In this document: positions 45,753 through 53,709 of the stretch, one piece after another
Layout of the letters: each line of letters starts with the position of its first letter
Position numbering within the stretch: the first letter of the stretch is position 1
Source of the DNA: Pseudomonas sp. FeN3W
Lineage (GTDB): Bacteria > Pseudomonadota > Gammaproteobacteria > Pseudomonadales > Pseudomonadaceae
DNA: 64,000 nucleotides
NCBI GenBank assembly: GCA_030263805.2
Contig: CP136010.1
Coordinates: 4,231,001-4,295,000 of the forward strand
Direction of reading: 5' to 3'
Program-made: the position numbers and the translations under genes
Notes under the pieces: generated by a model
Database searches by the model: none
The model's input: the letters and a program-made list of their open reading frames with translations, nothing else
Told to the model about the DNA's origin: nothing

Positions 45753-47333
45753 ATGGCTCACCAAGACATTCACGCCCACCGCATCCTGATCCTCGACTTC
45801 GGTTCCCAGTACACCCAGCTGATCGCCCGCCGCGTGCGCGAGATCGGCGTGTATTGCGAGCTGCATCCGTGGGACATGAGCGAGGACGACATCCGTGCCT
45901 TCGCGCCACGCGGCATCATTCTCGCCGGCGGCCCGGAGTCGGTTCACGAGGCGGGCAGCCCGCGCGCGCCGCAGGCCGTGTTCGATCTCGGTGTGCCGCT
46001 GTTCGGCATCTGCTACGGCATGCAGACCATGTCCGAGCAGCTGGGTGGGAAGGTGCAGGGCTCCGACGTTCGCGAGTTCGGCTATGCCCGCGTCGATCTG
46101 GTCGGCAAGTCGAAGCTGTTCGACGGCATCGAAGACCACATGGATGACGACGGTGTGTTCGGCCTCGACGTGTGGATGAGCCACGGCGACAAGGTGACCA
46201 CGCTGCCGGAAGGTTTCCATATTCTCGCCAGCACGCCGAGCTGCCCGATCGCAGCCATGGGTGACGACGACCGCCGTTACTACGGCGTGCAGTTCCATCC
46301 GGAAGTGACCCACACCCGCCAGGGCGGCCGCATCCTTTCCCGTTTCATTCTCGACATCTGTGGCTGCGAAGCGCTGTGGACGCCGTCCAACATCGTCGAA
46401 GACGCCATCGCCCAGGTGCGCGCTCAGGTCGGTGATGCCAACGTGCTGCTCGGCCTTTCCGGCGGTGTCGATTCGTCGGTGGTTGCGGCGCTGCTGCACA
46501 AGGCGATCGGCGACCAGCTGACCTGCGTGTTCGTCGACAACGGCCTGCTGCGCCTGCATGAGGGTGACCAGGTGATGGCCATGTTCGCCGAGAACATGGG
46601 CGTCAAGGTGATTCGCGCCGACGCCGAGGCACAGTTCCTCGGCAACCTCGAGGGCGAGGCCGATCCAGAGAAGAAGCGCAAGATCATCGGTCGTACCTTT
46701 ATCGACGTGTTCGATGCAGAAGCCAGCAAGCTGGACAACATCCAGTTCCTCGCCCAGGGCACCATCTACCCCGACGTGATCGAGTCGGCCGGCGCCAAGA
46801 GCGGCAAGGCCCATGTGATCAAGTCGCACCACAACGTCGGCGGCCTGCCGGAGGAAATGAACCTCAAGCTGGTCGAGCCGCTGCGTGAACTGTTCAAGGA
46901 CGAGGTGCGCAAGATCGGTCTCGAGCTCGGCCTGCCCTACGACATGGTCTACCGTCACCCGTTCCCGGGCCCGGGTCTGGGTGTGCGCATCCTCGGCGAA
47001 GTGAAGAAGGAATATGCCGACCTACTGCGTCGCGCGGATCACATCTTCATCGAAGAGCTGCGCAACTTCGACTGGTACCACAAGACCAGCCAGGCCTTCG
47101 TGGTGTTTCAGCCGGTGAAATCGGTCGGTGTGGTCGGCGATGGCCGCCGCTACGCCTGGGTCGTCGCGCTGCGAGCGGTGGAAACCATCGACTTCATGAC
47201 CGCACGTTGGGCGCACCTGCCTTATGAGTTGCTGGAAAAGGTGTCCAACCGCATCATCAACGAAATCGAAGGCATCTCCCGCGTGACCTACGATGTGTCG
47301 AGCAAGCCGCCGGCCACCATCGAGTGGGAGTGA
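45753..47333 (+). CDS. guaA: GMP synthase (glutamine-hydrolysing)
   Basis: A 526-residue enzyme making GMP from XMP, glutamine and ATP. The class I glutamine amidotransferase domain has nucleophile C87 in GICYGMQT. The ATP-pyrophosphatase P-loop GLSGGVDSSV and the C-terminal dimerisation domain ending PPATIEWE follow. The Met at 45753 has GAAGGAAAG upstream. The last codons (GAGTGGGAGTGA) are the attachment core of the downstream integrative element, so the 3' end has been regenerated by the element without changing the protein. Confidence 0.98.
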   Translation: MAHQDIHAHRILILDFGSQYTQLIARRVREIGVYCELHPWDMSEDDIRAFAPRGIILAGGPESVHEAGSPRAPQAVFDLGVPLFGICYGMQTMSEQLGGKVQGSDVREFGYARVDLVGKSKLFDGIEDHMDDDGVFGLDVWMSHGDKVTTLPEGFHILASTPSCPIAAMGDDDRRYYGVQFHPEVTHTRQGGRILSRFILDICGCEALWTPSNIVEDAIAQVRAQVGDANVLLGLSGGVDSSVVAALLHKAIGDQLTCVFVDNGLLRLHEGDQVMAMFAENMGVKVIRADAEAQFLGNLEGEADPEKKRKIIGRTFIDVFDAEASKLDNIQFLAQGTIYPDVIESAGAKSGKAHVIKSHHNVGGLPEEMNLKLVEPLRELFKDEVRKIGLELGLPYDMVYRHPFPGPGLGVRILGEVKKEYADLLRRADHIFIEELRNFDWYHKTSQAFVVFQPVKSVGVVGDGRRYAWVVALRAVETIDFMTARWAHLPYELLEKVSNRIINEIEGISRVTYDVSSKPPATIEWE

Positions 47334-47334
47334 T
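47322..47334 (+). other. attL core at the guaA 3' end
   Basis: GAGTGGGAGTGAT overlaps the guaA stop codon. A copy with one mismatch (GAGTGGGAATGAT) lies at 54101-54113. The integrase gene starts 300 nt downstream. The guaA 3' end is a known integration site for genomic islands. Confidence 0.75.
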
Positions 47335-47633
47335 ATCAGGTCCTTCGGGGATTATCGGTACCTATCGATAAGATGCTGTAACGTGTTGATTTATAATAAA
47401 ATACGTCGCGGCACCTATCGGTAGCTATCGCCAGGCAGCGGGATGGTTTGGCGGTACTGGTAACGGTAAGAACCGATGCCCGGATTCGGACCCTCCCGTT
47501 TACTATCGAGACCAAACCGGTCTTTGACGGTAAATCTCTCCTCCGGAAAGCTTGCGCCATACGGCTTTCCCGGCATCAGCAGGTCTCCTGAGCCTGGACG
47601 GTAAAAGCCGTCCTGAACAGGAGGAAAACCTCA
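47335..47633 (+). other. attL-proximal region with candidate integrase arm sites
   Basis: No gene. Repeated motifs are ACCTATCG at 47360-47367 and 47413-47420, AACGGTAAG at 47462-47470, and GACGGTAAA at 47526-47534 and 47597-47605. Related copies occur near attR (54021-54040 and 54041-54094). It is lower in GC than the flanking genes. The integrase promoter must lie here but could not be pinned down. Confidence 0.6.
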
Positions 47634-48890
47634 ATGCTGACCGACACCGCACTGCGCAAACTAAAGCCCAAAGCCAAGCCCTACAAGGCTTCCGATCGCG
47701 ACGGGATGTACGTAACGGTATCGCCCGGCGGTACCGTCACCTTTCGCTACGATTACCGTCTCAATGGACGCCGGGAAACGCTGACCATCGGACGGTATGG
47801 GCCAGCGGGGATTTCATTGGCCATGGCGCGCGAAAAGCTGCTGGATGCCAAGCGAATGGTTGTCCAGGGTATATCACCCTCCTTGGAAAAACAGCGAGCC
47901 AAGCGGCGACTGACCGCTGCCAAGTCGTTTGGTGAGATGCTGAAGAGATGGCTGACTGATGCGCGTATGGCCGACAGCACGCGATCCATGCGTAAGAGCA
48001 TCATTGATCGCGACATCCTGCCGGTCTTCGAGAACCGTCTCCTGACCGAAATCACTGCAGACGATCTCCGCATGCTCTGCGCCAAGGTGAAGGGGCGTGG
48101 TGCGCCGGCAACGGCCGTCCACATTCGCGACATCGTGAAGCAGGTCTTTGCGTTTGCAATCCTGCACGGTGAGAAGGTGGAGAATCCGGCCGACGGTGTT
48201 AAGGCAGCATCGATCGCCACCTTCGTGCCGAAAGACCGAGCGCTGACCCCGACCGAGATTCGCCTGGCTTTTCACCAGTTGGAGTCGATTGCGGCGTACC
48301 CCACCATTCGATTGGCCTTGCGCCTGGTACTGCTGACCTTGGTGCGTAAAAGCGAGCTGATCGAAGCTACTTGGAATGAGGTGGATTTTGAGAACGCCAC
48401 GTGGACGATCTCCAAGCAGCGTATGAAGGGACGCAATCCTCACGTGGTCCACCTGTCGCGCCAGGCTCTGGACATCTTCGTGGCATTGCACACGTGTGCT
48501 GCAGGCTCGAGGTTCGTGCTGCCCTCGCGCTATGACATCCACCGCTGCATGTCGCACGCCACCTTGAACCGGATCACCCAACTTATCGCATCGCGTGCCA
48601 AGGAAGCGGGGCTGCCGTTGGAGCCGTTCACTGTTCACGACCTGCGCAGGACTGGCTCCACGCTCCTCAACGAAGTGGGCTTCAATGGTGACTGGATCGA
48701 GAAGTGCTTGGCGCATGAGGACGGGCGTTCCTCGCGCTCGGTCTACAACAAGGCCGAATACGCTGAGCAACGCCGCCACATGCTGCAAGAGTGGGCCGAT
48801 ATGGTTGATGCCTGGGTCGATGGTCGGACTCATGTACCGAAGCTGCTGCCGGACAATGTGACCGTGCCGGTGTTGAGTGCCGCCGTTTAA
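47634..48890 (+). CDS. P4-type tyrosine site-specific integrase
   Basis: A 418-residue integrase. The N-terminal DUF4102-like arm-binding domain (residues ~1-85, MLTDTALRKLKPKAKPYK and GTVTFRYDYRLNGRRE) is followed by a core-binding SAM-like domain (~100-185). The catalytic domain has R238 (LTLVRKSEL), K265, H335-x-x-R338 (HDLRRT), H361 (LAHEDG) and nucleophile Y371 (SVYNKAEY). All are present, so it should be active. Located directly inside attL at guaA, it presumably catalyses the element's integration there. GGAGGAAAACCTC precedes the ATG. Confidence 0.95.
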   Translation: MLTDTALRKLKPKAKPYKASDRDGMYVTVSPGGTVTFRYDYRLNGRRETLTIGRYGPAGISLAMAREKLLDAKRMVVQGISPSLEKQRAKRRLTAAKSFGEMLKRWLTDARMADSTRSMRKSIIDRDILPVFENRLLTEITADDLRMLCAKVKGRGAPATAVHIRDIVKQVFAFAILHGEKVENPADGVKAASIATFVPKDRALTPTEIRLAFHQLESIAAYPTIRLALRLVLLTLVRKSELIEATWNEVDFENATWTISKQRMKGRNPHVVHLSRQALDIFVALHTCAAGSRFVLPSRYDIHRCMSHATLNRITQLIASRAKEAGLPLEPFTVHDLRRTGSTLLNEVGFNGDWIEKCLAHEDGRSSRSVYNKAEYAEQRRHMLQEWADMVDAWVDGRTHVPKLLPDNVTVPVLSAAV

Positions 48891-48897
48891 AGGAATG

Positions 48898-48923
48898 GAC
48901 AGGTTGTCACTTGACAACCTGTC
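48898..48923. promoter_or_regulatory. perfect palindromic operator upstream of the HicA-like/HTH pair
   Basis: GACAGGTTGTC (48898-48908), four bases ACTT, then GACAACCTGTC (48913-48923), an exact 11-bp inverted repeat. It begins 8 nt after the integrase stop and ends 27 nt before the next start codon. TTGACA lies within the right arm (48911-48916). With no T-run it looks like an operator rather than a terminator. The likely binder is the HTH protein encoded second in the pair. Confidence 0.7.
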
Positions 48924-48950
48924 GAGTCATGGGAATACTGGAGATCATTA

Positions 48951-49226
48951 ATGGCCCGTCCCGCACATCCGAAGAAAGAGGTCGAAGAAGCGCTCAAGCA
49001 TGCCGAAGGGCAGGGGTGGCGCATCGAAGTTGGCGGCAGCCACGCCTGGGGACGGATCTACTGTCCCTACAACGACGAGGAGTGTCGTTGCGGCGAGTTC
49101 TGCATCACCAGCGTGTGGAGCACGCCAAAGAGCCCTGGTAACCACGCACGCGCCTTGCGACGCGTCGTGGATAACTGCACCGCGCACCGTAAGCCGCAAG
49201 AGGCTGCCGACGGCGCAGAGGAGTAG
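48951..49226 (+). CDS. small HicA-like protein with Cys cluster
   Basis: A 91-residue protein whose layout resembles the HicA mRNA-interferase fold. Helix KKEVEEALKHAEGQ is followed by strand GWRIEVGGSH, carrying the Gly-Ser-His of HicA catalytic sites (residues 29-31). A second strand, a third strand (FCITSVWSTP) and a C-terminal helix (HARALRRVVDNC) complete the layout. Unlike typical HicA it has C38, C45, C47 and C51 between strands two and three, which could bind a metal. GGAGA lies 6 nt before the ATG. The next gene starts 4 nt after its stop. Toxin activity is inferred only from fold-like pattern and arrangement. Confidence 0.6.
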   Translation: MARPAHPKKEVEEALKHAEGQGWRIEVGGSHAWGRIYCPYNDEECRCGEFCITSVWSTPKSPGNHARALRRVVDNCTAHRKPQEAADGAEE

Positions 49227-49230
49227 CACG

Positions 49231-49755
49231 ATGGAATACACCTTCACTCTGAAATACCAGCTCGCCGATGATGACCGGAACCCGGATGTGCTGGTCGAAC
49301 GCCTTGGCGAAGCTGGTTGCGACGATGCCCTGGTTGGTATCGGTCAGCCGGGGCGGCTGGCGCTGGAGTTCATTCGCGAGGCGGAGAATGCAGATGCGGC
49401 TGTGCGCAGTGCACTGGCCGATGTGCGCAGTGCAGTGCCCTCGGCCAGGCTGATCGAGGTCGCCCCGGATCTGGTCGGCCTGACCGACGTGGCCGAAATG
49501 GTCGGGGTATCGCGACAGAACATGCGCAAACTGATGCTGGCCAACCCGGGCAGCTTCCCGGCACCTGTGCACGAGGGCAGTGCGTCGATCTGGCACCTGG
49601 CGGATGTGCTGACCTGGTTGCAGGCCAGGGGCAGCTATTCGCTAGCCAGAGATGTACTGGAAGTGGCGCGAGTGGCCTTGCAGGTCAATCTGGCCAAGGA
49701 AAGTCGGCGTCTACCGCGTTCGACTTCTGAGGAACTGGGGGCTCTGGTCGGCTAA
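49231..49755 (+). CDS. HTH DNA-binding protein, partner of the HicA-like protein
   Basis: A 174-residue protein. Residues 1-75 form a strand/helix domain (MEYTFTLKYQL, then ALVGIGQPGRLALEFIREA and ADAAVRSALADVRSAVP) of unknown family. Residues ~82-132 are an excisionase/MerR-like winged helix (GLTDVAEMVGVSRQNMRKLM, SIWHLADVLTWL). A basic helical tail follows. GAGGAG sits 8 nt before the ATG, 4 nt after the previous stop. The arrangement (small putative nuclease, then DNA-binding partner, palindrome upstream) is that of an autoregulated toxin-antitoxin pair; this is inference. Confidence 0.65.
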   Translation: MEYTFTLKYQLADDDRNPDVLVERLGEAGCDDALVGIGQPGRLALEFIREAENADAAVRSALADVRSAVPSARLIEVAPDLVGLTDVAEMVGVSRQNMRKLMLANPGSFPAPVHEGSASIWHLADVLTWLQARGSYSLARDVLEVARVALQVNLAKESRRLPRSTSEELGALVG

Positions 49756-49769
49756 GGCAATCATAGGCC

Positions 49770-50141
49770 TCATGCTTGATCCGAACCCGCCCGAACCGGG
49801 CGGGTTTTCCGTAGGCGGACATCCGGGCCGCTGATCTCTCTGCGAGGCGCCTGCTTGCGCTCCTCAATCCATGCTTCGACCTCGGCCAAGTCCCACACTA
49901 CGCAACGTGGTGTCAGGTTAAAGCGTCGAGGGAACTCGCCACGACGCTCCATCTCGTAGATGGTCGTCTCAGATAGCGGGATGATCTGCCTCAGCTCTTG
50001 TCGCCGAATGGTGCGCCGGAAGGGCAGGGGGCTCCGCTTCGGAAACTGCGGCAGTGCCTCGTAGGCTTCCGTGTCAGGCATCGGAAGAGACTGGCCGGTC
50101 TCGGAGATTGACGCTCCGGGCGTAGGCGATAGATGTTCCAT
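49770..50141 (-). CDS. AlpA-family regulatory protein
   Basis: A 123-residue protein from the Met at 50141, which has GGAGT 6 nt upstream. The frame stays open to a Met at 50174 but that one has a weaker site. The N-terminal ~40 residues are low-complexity. The AlpA/excisionase-type winged HTH follows: IRRQELRQIIPLSETTIYEM, ERRGEFPRRF and VVWDLAEVEAWIEER. AlpA proteins control integrase or excision genes in P4-like elements; this one presumably does so for the neighbouring integrase. Its C-terminal codons double as the terminator of the opposing operon. Confidence 0.85.
   Translation of the reverse strand: MEHLSPTPGASISETGQSLPMPDTEAYEALPQFPKRSPLPFRRTIRRQELRQIIPLSETTIYEMERRGEFPRRFNLTPRCVVWDLAEVEAWIEERKQAPRREISGPDVRLRKTRPVRAGSDQA
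49784..49808 (+). terminator. terminator of the HicA-like/HTH pair, inside the alpA-like coding end
   Basis: A perfect 10-bp stem AACCCGCCCG/CGGGCGGGTT with an AAC loop and a following T-run on the plus strand, 28 nt past the HTH gene stop. It overlaps the last codons of the convergent AlpA-like gene. Confidence 0.85.
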
Positions 50142-50336
50142 CTCGGACTCCATGAGTCTGGTTGGATGGGGCATCGTGCGGTTCAGTGCCTTATCGGGAC
50201 AACCCGCTGCGGCGTACAGGGGCAGACTTTGGTGCGATTATTGGTTGCTAGATAGCTTTCAGTGATGTTATTTCATCGCTGAAGTTGTGGCAGTTCTCCA
50301 GTTAATTTGATCCTGCCCCTTATCCCAGCAGCTCAG

Positions 50337-50360
50337 CCGGCTGCACGAGAGTGCAGCCGG
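50337..50360 (-). terminator. 10-bp hairpin after the truncated membrane-protein gene
   Basis: CCGGCTGCAC/GTGCAGCCGG with a GAGA loop, directly downstream of the minus-strand remnant. It has no T-run, so is only a candidate. Confidence 0.45.
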
Positions 50361-50366
50361 AGGGGA

Positions 50367-50859
50367 TCATACTGTAGATGTCGATTTTGGTGCCTTCTTT
50401 CGTGATGCTGAAGAAGTCAGCGACGACAGGCACTCAAACAGACGTTCCGCATACACAAACCCCATACGTCTGACGGCACTCTGATCGAAGTACAGCAGCC
50501 AGGCCGCGAGTAACGCCATCGAAATAAGCAGCGTCAAGCCAGCGGCGAGCCCCGGGTCTGCAAAATGCACGGGGTAAAAATGGGGAGGCGTGATCTGCAG
50601 AACCTTTGCAATCAGCAATCCGTAGAGGATTCCCAGGAGGCTCGACAGGATGCCTACAGGCTTCATCGCCAGCATATTGCGGTGGAATCCGTAGGCAATA
50701 TTCTCTTTCAGTAGGAGTTGCTTATTGGTACGCGTGAGTTCGCGAAGTCGCTTGGTTGCTCCGATGTAGATGTCGTCCGCTTTGTCAGGGTTCGCTGATT
50801 CTTCTTCTGCCGTTGGTATGTCAATACCCAGTTTAGTTGTGATCGCAGAGTGGTACCTA
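50367..50859 (-). pseudogene. 5'-truncated membrane protein of unknown function
   Basis: The remaining ~163 residues begin at the IS boundary (RYHSAITTKLGIDIPTAEEE) and run to a natural stop. An acidic N-part is followed by IYIGATKRLRELTRTNKQLL and ENIAYGFHRNMLAMKP. Two transmembrane segments follow (about GILSSLLGILYGLLIAKVL and GLAAGLTLLISMALLAAWLLY), then a basic tail. The open frame that continues to 50996 lies in IS sequence and is not native. The pattern is reminiscent of membrane proteins in accessory islands, but I cannot name the family. The start and any upstream domain were lost at the IS insertion/deletion. Confidence 0.7.
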
Positions 50860-50877
50860 TGAATCGCCCCGGCTTTC

Positions 50878-51723
50878 CTAGACACTCTCCAAGCTCTGGA
50901 AATAACGCTTTTCAAACTCCACTGGCGACAGCTGCATAGCGCTGCTGTGCCGGCGCTTGGGGTTATAGAACATCTCGATGTAATCGAACACATCACTGCG
51001 GGCTTCTTCGCGAGTGCCGTAGGTTTTCCGTCGGATGCGCTCCCGCTTCAGCAACTGGAAAAAGCTTTCCGCGACCGCGTTGTCGTGACAGTTGCCGCGT
51101 CGACTCATGCTGCTGATTAGGTTGTTGGCCTTTAGGAAGCTCTGCCAGTCCGAGCTGCTGAACTGGCTGCCCTGGTCGGAGTGGATCATCACCTCCTGCC
51201 TGGGCTTGCGCCGCCAGACCGCCATCAGCAACGCATCGATGGCCAGGTCGCTGCACATCCGTGGTTTCATCGACCAGCCGATCACCTGGCGCGAAAACAG
51301 ATCCAGCACCACCGCCAAGTACAACCAGCCCTCATAGGTGCGGATGTAGGTGATGTCGGTGCCCCAGACCTTGTTCGGCTCGCTGACCTTGAACTGCCGC
51401 TCCAGGCGGTTGGGCGAAGCCACCGTCGGCTTACCGCCGTAATAGCCGGGGCGCCGACGATAACCGGTCTGCGAACGCAGCCCCTCCACCCGCATCAGGC
51501 GAGCCACGCGGTGCCGGCCACAGGACTCGCCCAGCTCACGCAGGTCGTCGTGGATCTTGCGGTAGCCGTAGACCCCGCCGCTTTCCAGCCAGGCATGCTT
51601 GATCAATCCGAGCAGGCGCTGATCTTCCTTCTCGCGTGCGGATTTCGGCTCGGCCAGCCAGGCGTAGTAACCGCTGGGATGTACCTGTAGGGTCTGGCAG
51701 AGACGCCGTACCGGGTACTCCAC
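50878..51723 (-). CDS. IS3-family transposase OrfB (DDE integrase domain)
   Basis: A 281-residue catalytic part with an HTH_21 segment (VYGYRKIHDDLREL) and the rve core. The triad is D123 (WGTDITYI), D183 (HSDQGSQF) and E219 (AVAESFFQLLKRE), with 35 residues between the last two. The active site is intact. GTG at 51723 is the nominal start. Production as an OrfAB fusion by -1 slippage at A6G (51782-51790) is expected, since the -1 frame is open from the slippage site into orfB. It ends 18 bp from the left inverted-repeat terminus. Confidence 0.93.
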   Translation of the reverse strand: MEYPVRRLCQTLQVHPSGYYAWLAEPKSAREKEDQRLLGLIKHAWLESGGVYGYRKIHDDLRELGESCGRHRVARLMRVEGLRSQTGYRRRPGYYGGKPTVASPNRLERQFKVSEPNKVWGTDITYIRTYEGWLYLAVVLDLFSRQVIGWSMKPRMCSDLAIDALLMAVWRRKPRQEVMIHSDQGSQFSSSDWQSFLKANNLISSMSRRGNCHDNAVAESFFQLLKRERIRRKTYGTREEARSDVFDYIEMFYNPKRRHSSAMQLSPVEFEKRYFQSLESV

Positions 51724-51749
51724 CGACAGCTTGCTGATGACGGCGTACT

Positions 51750-52028
51750 TCAGCCGGACTCCTTGGCAAAGTACGCGGCGGCCTTTTTTAGGATGTCTCG
51801 CTCTTCGGTCACCCGCTTGAGTTCCGCGCGCAAGCGACGCAGCTCGGCCTGTTGATCATCTACCTGCTGCCGCTGTGCTTGGGGCTTGCTGTAGCGCTTT
51901 ACCCAGGCGTACAGGCTGTGCGCGGACACGCCTAGACGCTCCGCCACATCGGCAACGCGCAAACCGCGCTCGGTGACTTGCTTGACCGCTTCGATCTTGA
52001 ATTCTTCGGGGTAACGCTGGTTGCTCAT
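51750..52028 (-). CDS. IS3-family transposase OrfA
   Basis: A 92-residue protein with an HTH_Tnp_1 domain (PEEFKIEAVKQVTERGLRVADVAERLG, in two parts) and a C-terminal leucine-rich coiled coil (QQAELRRLRAELKRVTEERD) for dimerisation. The sequence A6-GG near ILKKAAAYF is the frameshift signal leading into OrfB. AGGAGG precedes the ATG. Confidence 0.93.
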   Translation of the reverse strand: MSNQRYPEEFKIEAVKQVTERGLRVADVAERLGVSAHSLYAWVKRYSKPQAQRQQVDDQQAELRRLRAELKRVTEERDILKKAAAYFAKESG

Positions 52029-52090
52029 GGCACCTCCTGTTGGGCCTCATTATGAGGCTTGGAGGTGTCTACGAAACTAGGGGCGATTCA

Positions 52091-53709
52091 AGAAGCGCTT
52101 TCGTGATATCGCCGAGGCTGCATCGGACTGGTTGTGGGAAACCGATGAGCGCTTGAGGTTGATATACCTCTCCGAACGGTTTGAACGCGTCACCGAATTC
52201 AAAGCCAGCCAATGGCTGGGACGCCCGCTAGATGAGCTGCTTCAGGCTGATACGCAGGGTATCGCGCTGTGGTTACATACACAGAGCAGAAAACCCTTGC
52301 GTTGCAAGTATTCGGACCGTAACGGTGACGTTCGGATCTGTCGCCTGGCGTCGCGGCCGATCATGGCGGACGGGAAATGTGTCGGTTACAGAGGTACCGC
52401 CAGCGACATCACCGAGGAGGTAAAAGCGCAGACGCAGGTAGAGCATCTATCCATGCACGACGCTCTGACTGGCCTGCCCAATCGTAACAACTTGCACAGT
52501 TTTCTGGCCGGCAAGCTGGGAGCCAATAGGCCGTTGGCAATGATCAGTCTGGACCTGGATCGATTTAAGCCAGTAAATGACACCCTTGGGCACGCTGCAG
52601 GCGATCTGGTGCTCCAGGAAATGTCGCTCCGTTTGCTTAACTGTACGCGCAACGAAGACCTCGTCGCTCGGCTTGGCGGCGACGAATTCATCATGGTACT
52701 TGATGGCATAAGCTCCCAGGAAAGCATTGAGGCGCTTTGTGTACGCCTTATCGATCAGATCAAACAACCGATCGTATACGAAGGCCAGAACATCTTCGTC
52801 GGCGGAAGCATCGGTATTGCGCTTGCGCCGCAGGGCGCGACCGAGGCGAACGAGCTGTTGCGCTGTGCGGACATTGCGCTCTATCAGGCCAAGGAAGATG
52901 GACGTGCCACGTGGCGGTTCTACGCCAGCGAAATGAACCAGCGGTTATTACAAAGACGACAGCTTGAGATGGACCTGCGGCAAGCCATGGCTATGGGGGA
53001 AATGGCGCTTCAGTATCAGCCGCGCTATCGAACAAATGGTATGCACATCATCGGAGCTGAAGCACTGGTGCGCTGGCAGCACCCACTGAAGGGGTTGCTC
53101 GGCCCGGCGCACTTCATTGACCTAGCGGAGGAAACCGGGCTCATCGTTCCGCTCGGACGATGGGTGTTAAATGAGGCCTGCAACGAAGCAGCACGCTGGC
53201 CCGAGCATATCTGCGTGTCAGTCAACCTGTCCGTTGTCCAGTTCCGTCAGAGCGACCTCCGACTGGATGTTCAGCGGGCACTGACGGAAGCCGGTCTGGC
53301 TGCCTCGCGGCTTGAGCTGGAGGTTGCCGAGAGCATTTTGCTGGATGAGTCCGCAGGTGCGTTAGCAACCCTCAATGCGCTCAAGGAATTAGGCGTACGC
53401 CTGACCATGGACCACTTCGGTACGGGCTATTCTTCGCTCAATTACCTACGAAGTTATCCGTTCGACGGGTTGAAGATAGATCGCAGCTTCATTGGCAACG
53501 CGCTAAGTTCTGCTAATGACCGTTTGATCATCAAGGCAATCGTTGGGCTCGCCGAGGCCTTGGAGCTCACGGTTACCGCCGAGGGCGTTGAGTCTGGTGA
53601 GCAGCTTGAATGGTTGGAAGAAGCAGACTGCGCAGTGGTGCAGGGTTTTCACATATGCCAGCCTCAATTCGCTCAAGAAATGGAGCGACTGGTTCAGGAG
53701 ATGGGATGA
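52091..53709 (+). pseudogene. 5'-truncated PAS-GGDEF-EAL c-di-GMP protein
   Basis: The frame is open from the IS end (KRFRDIAEAASDWLWE) to 53709, ~539 residues, with no native start. A PAS domain (about 1-115) is followed by a GGDEF domain with intact RLGGDEF and an I-site RNED five residues before it. The EAL domain has EALVRW, VSVNLS, LEVAES, LKIDRSF and AEGVE. The usual DDFGTG is DHFGTG (His codon 53413-53415), losing one metal-binding Asp, so phosphodiesterase activity is doubtful while cyclase residues are complete. A TTG at 52132 could allow some translation. The upstream sensory region was lost at the IS. Confidence 0.88.

Larger units (their letters stand above)
50860..52090 (-). mobile_element. 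IS3-family insertion sequence, 1231 bp
   Basis: The ends are 5'-TG...CA-3' imperfect inverted repeats about 34 nt long: TGAATCGCCCC at 50860-50870, continuing to TAGACACTCTCCAAGC at 50894, and the matching right end at 52057-52090. It encodes orfA and orfB on the minus strand with a -1 slippage site. No 3-4 bp direct repeat flanks it (left CTA, right AGA). Both adjacent genes are truncated. Confidence 0.9.

Noticed and set aside
50860..50996. N-terminal extension of the truncated membrane protein (MMCSITSRC...)
   Set aside because: These codons lie inside the IS inverted repeat and orfB antisense sequence, so they are a fortuitous fusion, not the native start.
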